From NCBI GenBank assembly GCA_008508345.1, contig QNGE01000739.1, forward strand, positions 170,005 through 234,004: DNA of 64,000 bases, written 5' to 3'. The notes beneath the pieces were generated by a model. The model made no database searches. It was not told where the DNA came from and saw only the letters and a program-made list of their open reading frames with translations. Positions 44,100-56,269 of this stretch are shown piece after piece. Origin of the DNA: Paragonimus westermani (lineage: Eukaryota; Platyhelminthes; Trematoda; Plagiorchiida; Troglotrematidae). Both the position numbers and the translations under genes were made by a program. Positions within the stretch are counted from its first letter, which is position 1. Every line of letters starts with the position of its first letter.

Positions 44100-47000
44100 G
44101 TGTGGTCTACTTGAGATCAGGCCTGATTTGGAGAAGGTGGACACCAAGTGTAACAACGGAAAACGTAAATATCTACAAGATTGGAGTGATTATTCATTGA
44201 ACAAAAAGCAATTGATGTTACTTTTAAAAAGATTCCAAAGTCTTGGTATTGGTGCTATCCGATTTTAGTGAACTCGGTTCTTTGCATTTTGAAAAAATAA
44301 TGCTAGTGGAACTTCTTTCCTTTGGCTTGATTGCACCTGTTGACTGGGCGGAATCGGTGGAATTCGCTGACGGTCTGGACGATCCATCATGGGCAGTAGC
44401 TTCACAAATGAAATTATAGGCGATCAGAACACTGCCCCTAATCTAGTTGTCATTTCATGGAGATCAGACAGGTGTGTTTTATGTAAATTTCACTATCTTC
44501 GATTAGACTTATTGTTTTTACGTTTGAGTGCATTTCCGAAGTATCTACTTACTCAGAATGAATCGAACACTGACTCTTAACGCCGGCTTCTGGCTAACTA
44601 TCTCTTATGCTTCTTGTGAAAAATTTCGGTCATTAGCACATTCACTGTCAACCAGTGGACGCTGTTGAAAAGCATCGTAAGCTGGCTTAGATCTTCAAGA
44701 GTAAATTATATTCTGAAAGAGGACCATCAAGAACAAGTAGATTAGCAAGTAATACTGAGATAGAAAAGTGTGTATGGGTTGAGGTAGCCGACGCACTTGT
44801 CATTTCGTTTATTCCGTGAATCTTGGATATCATCGAGAATACATGGAGAGGTCACAAGGTGTGCGTAGATCATTCATATTTTCGGAGGAATAATGGTGGA
44901 TGGATGTATAACCTCTGTTGATGATAGGTTAAGTGAAGAGTGTTTGGCGAGACGCCAATAGACACATCGAATTGTACTCACTTTGTGTGGGCATTCCAGT
45001 GGTTCGCTTAATTAACTTATAGTAAATCTCTGTGGTGCTTGCGAAGAGGTTTGTTTGAATGTGCGTTTGAAGGTGGATGTGACCGTGGAGGTCTTGTTCC
45101 ACGCTTAAATCATCGAGTGATCTGGAGTGGAACTTGACTGTTCATGATCTGAAGGCATGTAAATGCACATTAAAGCTAGTGACTAACACACAGGGTTCAA
45201 TAAATGAAACTGTGGTAGATTCTGTTGAATTGCGCTGTATTTGTCGATCTGGTTCACAGTTTGTACCGATGAGATTAGATATATCTAAAGTCGATTGACT
45301 TTTAACAGGGTTTGCATAAAGTACAGTGGGGCTTTTGAAAGTATGAAGAAAAACTTACTGGTTAGGGCTTTATTTCTCCTGGCATATGATGATATACCAG
45401 CGAAGACAGTCAGCTTTTGTTTTATCCCGAACGATTTAATTATTCTGTTACTTGTTCTCAAACGAAAACTGCCATAACCAGTGCTATCTTCTCAACTTGC
45501 AGACACTGAACGAGTCACTAACCGGTATCTGTCTTGTGCTGAACCATAGCCTGTACCGTTTGGCATGTAACATCATCTGTGGTGGTCGTTCTATATAAAA
45601 ACTAAGTTGGATGAATCGGTCAAAGGAAGACCAAAAACTGTGAGAATATCGAACAAGATTTGTGCTACTTAAACTCTTGTGCTAATTAGGCTAAAGATTT
45701 TTATGCATAGTAAAAAGCATCTGAGCTCACCTTATTTCAACGAGTCTCTCGACTATGGCTGCGACTTTATATAGTGTAATGAATGACCGTTACACCGCCG
45801 CAAATTGTGTAATATTCGTGCTGATGGTTAACCTGTTATGTGCGCTGGAAAGTACACACTGCCAATTTTAGAAGTGCTTTTTTTCGTTCAGTTTTGATGA
45901 ATACAATCCGAAACTCTCATAACCAGCGGTACACCTCCAACAAAAGCGTATATCGTACCGTATTCGACGATTTTTGAGCACAAACCCATCAGTAATTTGT
46001 TGTTGGAGACCTCAGCAGTTTACCTGGCTTCTTTTCACCACATTCCTTGATTGTAGCCGACCAAGGCTATTCTGGATGGAATGAATCATTACCCCACCAA
46101 TTTCATGAGACACCTGATCCTTTTTTGTACTCATCACGCAGAGATGATCATATTGAAGTTCAAAACAGTCATCCTCTATGTAGCTAAAGCCTGTATGTGC
46201 TAGACCACTGATTTTATGGTTACCGCTTACCGGGCTAAAAACACCTAGTTTGTTCCGATTATACTTCTATAATGGTAGGAGACCCCTTTCCAAAACTTTA
46301 ATTTTTTACCGTATCAATCGCTTTACTTTCATTCCTTTCACCGCCCTGAGGTGTCTGGTTCGTGATTGCCGTTTGTAGTAAATGTCAGCGTAATGGTTGG
46401 AAAGTGGCGGATCGTCCATAGTAGTTGTCTCACTATCGAATTCATACTCGGCAATTGGCTGCATTTTATCCACAATGTACCACAGAGGATGTTGAGAAAA
46501 AACCGTAAGGGAAATATCACTGTTGTGCGCTAAATCTCCTAGACAGTGGACAACGGATTCTCTAAAAGTATACGGACTGTAGAAAAACAGAGATGTAACA
46601 TAGTCAGTTATACTTTCCATCCTTACTTACCGCTTTTGTCCACAGTGATATCTATTTTAAAATCCATTTTAAAACGCAGCCAGCTCCAACGCGAGGAGCC
46701 CTGCATTTTGATTAATTTCTTACTTGAAAAAATACGCCAGAAGATTAATAAAAGACGGCTATAATGTGCACAAACAGACACTTATCTTATTAAATGCTGT
46801 TCACGCAGCCATGTCTCAGAATAATACCGTTCACTAAACAGCGCTACAAATAAGTTTCAGGGGGTTTTGTGTGCTTGAAACCAATGTTCAGTTTAGCTGT
46901 TTAAATTCTGGTTGAGTCAGGATATTCTGAGTACCCAGTGGTGTAAGTTAGCGTTTTCCAAGGTTCCTCATTCCATTTATTGTGATCATTTCAATGATAC

Positions 47001-47415
47001 AGGGAGGGAGTAGTTAACTTATTTCAACACGCTGGTGATAGCACACTGAACTGAGCATTTCCTATATTGATCTCTCAAGCGCAATTCTACATCTTATTGT
47101 CAACAATGTGATGAGCCAGAAGCAATAAAACGTACGTTAAGCGACAATCAACATGTCCCTCCGCTGTTTGAATAGGAGAAGGATTTGTTATGGGTTCTAC
47201 GTTGTGCACTTCTAAAATGTTCAAACAGTTCTTTCTGAGCAATATATTCAACCAGGGGCCTTGAACCTGGAGTAGACCGGGAAACATCGGTACCAGCGAT
47301 GAACAAGGTAAAGGTAGAAACCAATAAATTATGAACAGGTTGATTGAATTGTTTGAGGAGAACTGATCCATAATCAGTTAAATCAAGTATGTGATATAAT
47401 CAGTTACCCAGCTTA
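44100..47415. other. No gene recognised
   Basis: Mostly AT-rich. A 104-codon minus frame at 46306-46620 is acidic and then basic at its end, but has no recognised family. I found no LTR for the Gypsy relic next door. Confidence 0.5.
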
Positions 47416-47416
47416 T

Positions 47417-48845
47417 TTAACACGGTTCCTGGAGATGATCAGGGGTCGCTGTCGCGATTAGAAACAACTTCAGCTGATTCCAAAGTGAGCATGTTGGTTC
47501 GGAGAACACGGTTTTTGAATAGCTTAGCTGGACTGCTCCCAGTTGTTGAGTAGTCAGAGTTTCGGTACTGTATGAGGAAGTTATCCAAACCGTTCTCCAG
47601 TTCTTCAAGATTAACTGGGTTGATAGACTTGATCCCACTTTCCAGAACAAAATTCTCGGCAGCACCGTTGGGTTGGGAATGCCTCGGTGCAGTGAGCAGA
47701 CGTCGACGGCTCACATTTTTCAACGAGTATTCAAACTTTTGCACAGTGAAATGAGTGTCATTGTCAGTGACCAACCCACATGGCACTCCTTCCTGACTGA
47801 ACGTTTTTCGCGATGCAATCAGAATGAAGTCCGCAGTTGCCGAAAACTTGAGATAAAATCTCGACCAACCCGAGTATGAACTAGGAATAATCATCGCTTA
47901 ATATTTATTCAAGATTGAATCACGATACTCAGCATGTATTCGTTGCCAGACCTCAGAAGTCACTGGCCAGATTGTCCATTTTGCTCAACGTGTTTGCGCT
48001 TTGCGTGCACACTGAACACAGCTAGAAGTGTTACGGATATCCGCATTCAACTCTGATCACCAGCAGGTCAGGCTGGCCAATGATTCTTTTTTCAATGACA
48101 GGAGTGTAAAACATTTAGCAAAGCGGATCGTAATGTGGGAGGGATAACAATTCCATCAACAAGACACAATAATTCATTAGGGGTGACAAGGAGTTCATCT
48201 CAACGTTCGTGGAATTTAAAGAATCTTTGCCGGGCACCGCAACTCTAACTACTACGTAATGAGGTCAAGATAGTGTGATGGTATTTTCTAGCATCACGAA
48301 TTAAATCCAAACGAGAGGCTGAAGGTGGTGCAGTGAGTAACAACTCTAAGTCGCCAACCCCTCGGGAATCAGCTTATCGAGATTAACAGTGATCATTAGG
48401 GACGAATTTTGCATTATGGTGCTGGATATTATATGAATATACAAACCTCATGCAATCTCTATTTTCGAGTCGTTGCCGCAAAAGACTTAGCAACAAATTT
48501 GTTAGGATAATGTGTGAATTTAAGGGCTTCATGATCACTGACTACAGCGAAGTGAACACCAAACGAGCATATGTGAGCTATGGCGATCGCTTAATAAACC
48601 GCTAATGTTTAATTTTGTGTTTGCGCAGATCCACATTCTGCTGAACTGAGGCGTCTGGAGGTGCAAATGGCAAGGTGACCCTCTTGTTCCAGCACAGCTC
48701 GAATACCCGTTGAGGACTCATCAGCAATTACTGCTGATGATACCTTTGGAGAGAAAGTGCGTGGCACTATATCAGAAGACAGAAAATTTTGCAGAAATCA
48801 GAGAGTTTGTTTACGTAGGTCGGTATAAACAAAATTAGTTTGAGA
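47417..48845 (-). pseudogene. Ty3/Gypsy relic A: RNase H and integrase
   Basis: Minus strand: an RNase H domain (ADESSTGIRAVLEQEGHLAI near 48725, then FGVHFAVVSDHEALKF near 48520), the integrase zinc-binding region (ELLCLVDGIVIPPTLRSALL near 48190, then CVQCARKAQT), and the integrase core (LVTDNDTHFT near 47765; PNGAAEN near 47690; QYRNSDYSTTGSSPAKLF near 47540). The second aspartate and the glutamate of the DDE triad are visible; the first aspartate region is damaged. Several stops and frameshifts. It shares a family with the plus-strand relic at 51107-53445, whose integrase C-terminal part aligns with it. No LTRs seen. Confidence 0.82.
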
Positions 48846-48849
48846 TAGA

Positions 48850-51106
48850 TTATCAAGCTGAATATTACCATTTGCGTTAGACTACAAGGACATGTTAACG
48901 TGGACTAAGTTTTGTAAAGCTCCGCTAATTTCCGAATATCTCAAAACTTCGAAATCTTTTCAAAGTAAGCGGTACCCTACCAGTAGCGTCGTACTCATTT
49001 ATGCTTCCTTTGAATACGAGTTTCTTTTAGATTGCTAAAATGAAAGTCCATACATCGGTGTGGGCACCGGTATCTGACAATACACTGGACGGCAGCATTC
49101 CAATATTTGAAATATTCTGGACCGTATTTTGTTTAAAAGCTTGCGTTTCTCTTGGTACAATTTAGAATAAGGCTCAATCTTTCTGGAGTTTGTTTTAATT
49201 CTAGCGTGAACTGAATTTTCCGTCCGCATTCGACCTCCTCGTTAGCTCAGTCGCCATTATGCTCATGACACAACTAGTTTCTTTCCCGCTTTGAATGGTC
49301 ATGTCAGAGCCTACTGGGTTGTTCACCGTCTAAGCAGATGAATAAAGCGTACTTCCAGAATATCGTGTTTTTTGGTTTCTGACTTCCTCTCCTCGTTTTT
49401 CCAAGGGCATGATTTGTGAAAGTTGAGGGAATTGGTCATATAAAGCATAGTAATGGATGTGGTTAATCCGACCTATATGATAGTCCATTATTTTTTTTAG
49501 TGATAATTCTGCATCTTTGTTTTATACCCCTGTTCTGCCTACCTACACATTGCATGAGTGGTAATGGTGCACTTAACAGTCTAAGTCGTTTACGTTCAAA
49601 CCACTTGCAATTACCACAATTTCTACTATATTTTAACACCATAATCCGATGTGTAAACTTTTCAAACAGATCAGTGAACTAAAAATGGAGAATATAACAG
49701 GTCGTCCAGTAAGATCCGGGTGATTGGAAATATTGACCAACACAGAATAAGCTGTGATTTCATCTATCACCAGTTGCACGTATCACTAACAAAACGACCA
49801 AGTGGAAATACCTGACTAACGTTTGCTCATTTATAGCCCCGCTGTGTTCTGTCTATTGTCTCCACAGCCAACCTAGAACGATCGACTTACAGCCATCAGG
49901 TTTGACCTATTTAGTGAATGAGCTATATGTCAACGTTCTGATAATGAACCATCACATCAGCCTAAGAAAAGTCTATCCCTCTTTCAATGAGTATGGAAAC
50001 TGGTACCAAGTAAAATTACGTTACACAAGCTGAATTTCAGCACCTGTCAAACCTGGGTATTTTTCTCACTCATCACAACCCATGAGCGATTCATTGTACG
50101 CGGAAATCGGAAGCAAACAGACAGCTTTACAGAGGCTGTCATAGAATGAAGAATGTCACCGTTTCATGCGGGTATCCATTGCGACGTTAACAAGAGTAAG
50201 CTGTTGTTCTTTCAAACAGAACACTATTTAACAAGCTTGACACTGCCCGAATCCACTATTGTTATGTTACACTCACCTTTGTTTGTAGGCAGTCTAGCAC
50301 GACTTGTACTTGCAGGGAATAAACAGCAGGTTACAATGCCAGGAAGATGAGGGATCAGAAGAGATTATTCGAAACGTGTATATCCACGGTGTCGGACGTG
50401 CTACCAGGGCGAATAACAGTGCACCACTTCCCAGTGGGTCTGGATACATGTCAGTCATGCCAGGTAGTGCTTGAGTTCGTTGTTCTATGTGTTCACATAT
50501 CTAGTAGTGAGTTTCACGCAATAAAAATTTCTAAGTCAAGCGTATTTTGCGGTCACAACACCATCAAGTATCACCAAACCTCTGTTTCTTGCGGAGCACT
50601 TTCGGCCTTTCCCATAACTCACTCACGTATCCAATGTGGCCTCTGATGTCACAATTCATGTAACATGTCGTCTTGACGGGATCCCATAAGCTGGCAACTG
50701 GGAAACTTAAAACTGCTAGGACATAGTTCTAACCCATGTTCACATACACGGCAGCACCCGTCCATTAGAACGTTCGTATATCTTATCATCATATCCAGTT
50801 CCAGAAACGCCAAACGACTGGCATCTTTGTGGTAAGTACTGCAACAATCACTGATGGACGTTGGATTCACACAAACGAAGTGTAGTGATTGTCGCCCAAC
50901 ATAGTTCCCATCACTGTTATTTTATTACACTGTTGACAATATGATACACATTTACGTTCAGGGTGTTAGTACCACTGCATCGAAACAAGCTCTGGGGTTG
51001 GGCTAAGTTAACGACTTCTGTTCTACTGAGGCCGTCACATGGAGCCCCATCAAAGCGAATACAAACGACCAAATTAAACCACAACTGAATGGTCAGCCTA
51101 ATGCAC
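48850..51106. other. No gene recognised
   Basis: Region between two Gypsy relics. The part just above 48850 on the minus strand may hold eroded RT of relic A. Overlapping open frames on both strands near 50347-50870 have no recognised match. Confidence 0.45.
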
Positions 51107-51296
51107 TGTGATGAATATGACTGAAATGCTTTCTTTCTTTTCGTTCACACATTTGCTTTACTATTCTAACTTCTCCTGTATATGAGTACAATTCAACAAT
51201 GTACGTTCTATGGTGTTGTACCATACTGCGCTCTGCAATTTGTATACGTTTGGTAGTTATTTTATTCAAGTCAATCCCAATAATCACATTTTGATG
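51107..51296 (+). repeat. 5' LTR of Gypsy relic B
   Basis: The segment around 51200-51290 (GTTGTACCATACTGCGC ... TTTGGTAGTTATTTTATTCA) matches 53355-53440 closely, in the same orientation on both sides of the gag-integrase sequence. Starts at TGTG (51107) by alignment; the end near ATCACA is approximate. The first 60 bp are less similar because of small indels. Confidence 0.7.
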
Positions 51297-53283
51297 TCAT
51301 GCTTTGGGACTGTTTACAATGATTGTTGAAGTGGATAGGTTACAGATTAATTCAACTACTCGTGAATTGGAAGGTCACTTGAGGAAATCTTTTGTGGAAT
51401 TTTTGTTTCACAAAATCCTAATCTGGTGTCAAAAATAAGGTTGTTTTTCTACAATGCGTTGGCAAAGATGTTTCTGCTGTCATCAAAGATTGCACTGTCT
51501 TGGAGTCGCCCATCAGTATTTTTAGTCTTGTGCTAAAGGAAGTACTTCTGCAACATTGTAAACCGGTAAATCTCGTGACGGCTGAAAAGGCCAAATTCAA
51601 TACACTCATTCGGTCATAATCTCAGTCTATTCGGGAATTCGTCTCAGAGTTATGTGAATACGGTATCTCGTTATGGAATCAGCTACGTGATTAACTGACT
51701 GCGGTAGTCAGTTGCCACAGTTACGAGAGAAACTCCTGTTGCACCATGACCAAAAGTTCCGGACCATTCGTAAAGCATGCGAACAGTATGAGAACGTAAA
51801 CTAAGTTATGAAGACCATTGAATTTTCTCTGTGCGACGCTTCGCACTTTACTTCTTCATCTCTTCCATTGGAATAAGACGATTTTTAAAAAGTACTGTAG
51901 ACCTGTTTTATGCATTCTCGCTGTTTTTATAAAGTCAAACGCGAGTGAAGCAGTCGCGTTGGACTGCGTTTTGAAAAGGCTTCACAAATATCCTTTTGGG
52001 CTATCGTTATTTATTACGGGAAATCATGAAGCCTTAACGTCCTACATCATCTTGGCAGGTCGCCAGTAATGTCATCTGATGCCGTGGTGCAACGCTGGAG
52101 TATTGGTATCAATCCTTACAATTACACAGGATCATTCATTATTGTGCAAAGGCAGTTCCCCTTGCTGATTATTTTTTCCAGGATTCAATTGTCGGACAGA
52201 ATTTATAGCCACCCTGACCATTTGCTATTTCAACTACTGCCAGTAACAAGGAATCCGTTTGTATGTGATACCTGTAAACACCCTGGTTCCATTACATCTG
52301 CCTTATTGCGTGATTACACAACAAGAACGATGTCGATTTCCCACACCCTACTGTCACCGTGAAAGTCTATCCGTTACTACTGAGGATTACTGTTTTGATG
52401 ATCGTGTTGTAGTTCAACCTACTCACAGATCTGTCGCATTTGCGGACTTATGATGTGGATGCCTGAGAGTTGATAAGATGGAGCCAGTTGCATGCTGCCA
52501 AGAACTATGGCAAATCTACACAATATTCTCATGAAACAATTGCGTTGGTTCCCGTGACCTGTTACATCTGGAAAATTCCAGAGTTCGTGCTCGCTAATGT
52601 GGTTCCCTTTTGGGGAATATTATGCTCTAGTGATTACTGGTGCATACTATAGACGGCCTGAAGTTTTTATGACTTCACAACCGAGTGCAGAATTCAGGCA
52701 GCATACTTTGAAAAATGTATTTTGCCACACAGTTGTACTTTCTGCTTCGGCCACCGATAATGATACTCACTGCCAAATCTTCAGAGAACTAGATTGAAGG
52801 AAATGGATTTTGGAATTTGTTTACTGTTTCACGAAACCCGCAGTTCAGTGGACGTGCAGAAATCTTTGTATGCATGCTGAAGTCCGACGTTGTTTTTCAG
52901 AAACCACATTCATCCGAAGAACTCGATCAGGGAATTGATGATCTTCTCACGCAATATAGAAACGCATCAAACTCTGTAACCGGAAGGTGCTTCGCAATCC
53001 TTTTCAAATCTTAGGTACAAGTCTTGACCTTGACAAAAACTGATCTTGCGTTTTTCAAAGGCGACGAATTACGTCCTGCTACTGGGATTGATTTTTCCTG
53101 TAACGAAAGTCAAATGGTCAATGCTCTTGATTTAGACGACCTTTCCTACCGTCAGAAACCTGTTGACCAAGTTGAGCTTGATAATGAAGACCAGTCTGAT
53201 GACAGAAGATCTGCTGATTCGGGCAGCAATGAGTCCTTTTTAGAACACCACAAAACTGCAACTATCCGTAGGTTTATTAGGAG

Positions 53284-53445
53284 TGTGGTAAGTTTGATGA
53301 ACATTTGTTTTCCTAGCCTAATTTCTCATGCATATACACACAGGAATATGTTATGTGATTGTGCACCATATTGCGCCCCAAAACCTCTACAAGTTTGGTA
53401 GTTATTTCATTCAGGTCGATTCCATTTATCACTTGATCTTACTGA
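53284..53445 (+). repeat. 3' LTR of Gypsy relic B
   Basis: Pairs with 51107-51296. Best-kept block: GCACCATATTGCGC ... TTTGGTAGTTATTTCATTCA. Short LTR of about 160-190 bp. Ends are approximate and no clear target-site duplication was seen. Confidence 0.68.
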
Positions 53446-56265
53446 GGTGTCAAATGGAGTTGAGTATACTACAAAAAGAAACGGAAGAGCAACCTAAAAA
53501 GAAATTGCATCTTCTGTATACAAGTTTGGTTTTGGCAACTACGTCGCTTTATAATCACTGTTCACCGCGAGTGAGTGTCTACGTTTTAACTTGTTCGAGG
53601 CATTCGGTGAAGAGAATCTTTGGGACATACACGTTATCTATTGTTGACAGTTGACACCGTGATCAGAATTGAAGATGAGGGGGCTATGAGCGCAGTTGCC
53701 CAACGATGCTCAAAGTAGAAGGCCTCTTGGAAGATTTCGAGGACGTGTCTGCAGCGGTTGCTGACTAAACCAACCAAGTATAGGTTACAATCTGTAGACG
53801 TTCCTCAAAGAAAGGATGTAGGCGGTTCTGTAGGTAGAACTCTGAGACCCTATGAAGCCCAGATGGACCACTGCGAATTACTAACAGTAATGTATATTTC
53901 CGGGCGCACTTGAGAACTACACTTTGTACATAATTCAGTGTCGTAAATTATAACATTACACTGTAACATGGTGGAATCGGTTATCAAAGAAAGCGTGATA
54001 ACAAAAACATTGAGTTGTAATCTACATGTGTGCAATACTACGGAAGATGCTGGGGTGATTGACGAAATTTTTCCGAAAGTGTGGTGTCGAACAGACTTGG
54101 TCTTCGTACGGTTAGGCAGAAAGCATGATTGAACCAATAAACAAGATCATTTCCGAAAACGTTTTCAAAAATCAGACAGCAAAAGATTTTGTTCTAATAT
54201 ACTGTAACTGACGCTTAAAAGGATGGAAATAAACTTGCGCGAAAGGAGAATAACGGGAAAATCCAAGCTTCGGCAGATCGGTGTACAGGCAATTAGGCAG
54301 CGCTTTACTGACAGCTTCATAAAATCCAGAAATCGAACATTATGTGAACTGTTCAATCATCATGAGATTTGCAGCGTAGACACTGTTTAAAATAACTCCC
54401 CATGAAGGACACTTGTGGGATCAGCTAGAGAACATGTTAGAAGATGTAGCTTGATAATGTGAACTATGACAAAAGGGTGCAATATGCAACTTTTTTCGTA
54501 CAGTTTCATACTATATTGATCTTCGTATGTCAGTTAAGAAATTTGACGTTAGTAGACGGCCGTAATAGTACAACATGTCAATCGGCTGGCTACCACCCTC
54601 TTAAGATTAGTTCTATCGCAACTTTTTTTTAGCACTAACAGACGTTACAACGCGAACGAAGTAGTTTGTGGTTTGCAGAGAGATTTTGTAGCATGGAGTG
54701 AAAATACACAAAAGTCTGTACAAGAAACTAACATGGTCGTGTAAGGCATGGCAAATTTTTCCACTTTATGTCAAAACTTCGAGCGCACGCAATATTGATG
54801 TAACAGGTAATAATGGCATAAAACGAATTCACGCACAAGCTGGTGTAGACAGATTTGTGGTCGATCATCGCCAGCTGTTAAAGCAGCTGTTAGCCTTGAG
54901 AGCTTGACAACGGTCGTGCTTTATAGAACGTCAGTGACCATGCTCCCTATATTTACTTATTCTCTTCTCATTGATCATTCTTCTTCCCGCATTCAAAATA
55001 TTCTTGGAAGTGATTGTCACTTCGCCCTGCAAAGACCAACACTATAACGGGCAAGCCGGACGTTTTGGCTACGTGTACCCGTTACACTCATAAACCAACT
55101 TGATGCAACGTGAGGACACCGCGGACAGCGTTCTTCAGAAGTAAAGGTTCCAACGATAGTTCTGTGAAAGGAAAAAACGGGAAAAAGTGTGAGTAAGAGG
55201 CCAAATAAAACATGCGCAAGAGTTACGCGAAAGAAAACCAAACTGGCGTCGACAGCTTGCTGCTTTACAACACGACCATTGGACAAAACAGTCCTCGAAG
55301 AACGACAATACTCGTGTGTAAATGAACCTTGATATCGTTAACTTGCCAGAGCTTCTTCTCGCGCAGGCTGTTCATCCTCTTTTCCCACTTTTGGACCTTT
55401 GTTTATGTGTACCTCGGTTTCTTCCTCTCCTTATCGCTCCGCCATTGCGTGACTGCTGTATTTGAATTTTGCATTTGAATCGTTGGTCTCAGAACTCGTA
55501 GATTTGATGTTGTTGTTATTACACCCTATTTGATTTGTCAATATTTTTCTTTTATATTAGGCCCTTATTTACAAGAAACTCACCTTTACGATCGCTACTT
55601 TTGATTCCCAAACGGTTGCTCAGCGGGCTCCAAGTTTACAGGTGTTTGTTGCATTACAGAAGTGATTATTGTAGCTCTAACCTATTGACAGAAGTTGCGA
55701 GTAGACTAGGCGTAGCTCGAAGGACCACTTGATGTCCGGGATTAAGTGCTCTACATATCCGTTTATGTGAAGACCAAATTCGCCCTCCAGTTGGCAGAAG
55801 TTTATCGGTTCGGACTTGTTGTCGTCGAGCAGGTCGTATTATACACACGGTATGCACGGACACATTCTCCTGGTTACCAGTCATCTGGACCCTCCACAAG
55901 GACAACTGTACCGTTGGTTTTTCGTTTCATGCGTCTATCAGCAAAAAGTAGTCCCATTCCTTTTATCCAACAATTGATCACAGATACCTAGGTAACCCAC
56001 ACTGATGATGATGTCAAAACATTGTTAAATTTTCCCGATAGTCCTGCCTCAGTTAATTATTTATGTCCTTTATTCTAAGGTTTTCACTGGTCTTCAAAGG
56101 GAATTGCCTGGGAAGGGTGAACTGTTTGCTATTTCACATGGTTGTTGCATGCTTGGAGCCCCTAAGACTAAGCAGGGACCATACCCAGGGATTGCTGTAG
56201 GGACGATGACAGCCCTATCGTTAACCCTGCCCAACCTACAACTCGGTGAACATCTGAGCAATATT
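53446..56265. other. No gene recognised; expected 5' side of BEL relic 1
   Basis: Short open frames only. The 5' LTR of the BEL relic that starts near 56270 would be expected here, but nothing resembling the LTR at 62636 or 63704 was seen, so it is lost, outside, or too diverged. Confidence 0.45.
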
Positions 56266-56269
56266 TAGT

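Larger units (their letters stand above)
51107..53445 (+). pseudogene. Ty3/Gypsy relic B with internal deletion
   Basis: Order on the plus strand: 5' LTR, gag (KPVNLVTAEKAKFNTLIRS near 51560, then QSIREFVSEL and LPQLREKLLLHHDQKF to about 51800), RNase H end (FGLSLFITGNHEAL near 52000, VVQRWSIG near 52085), integrase zinc region (FDDRVVVQPTHRSVAF near 52400), integrase core (SATDNDTHC near 52755; GRAEIF near 52850; QYRNASNSVTGR near 52965), C-terminal domain (FFKGDELRPATGI near 53060), then the 3' LTR. Protease and almost all RT are missing between 51800 and 52000, so this is an internally deleted copy with extra stops and frameshifts. Confidence 0.82.

Noticed and set aside
44299..44417. Short plus-strand frame containing PVDWAESVEFADGLDDPSW
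   Set aside because: Protein-like in appearance, but short, without recognised family or splice support.
46306..46620. 104-codon minus frame as Gypsy C-terminal tail
   Set aside because: Resemblance to the acidic-basic tail of relic B is too vague, and the spacing from the integrase of relic A is too long.
48719..48741. 9-bp inverted repeat TCATCAGCA/TGCTGATGA
   Set aside because: It falls in the RNase H coding sequence of Gypsy relic A and is likely chance.
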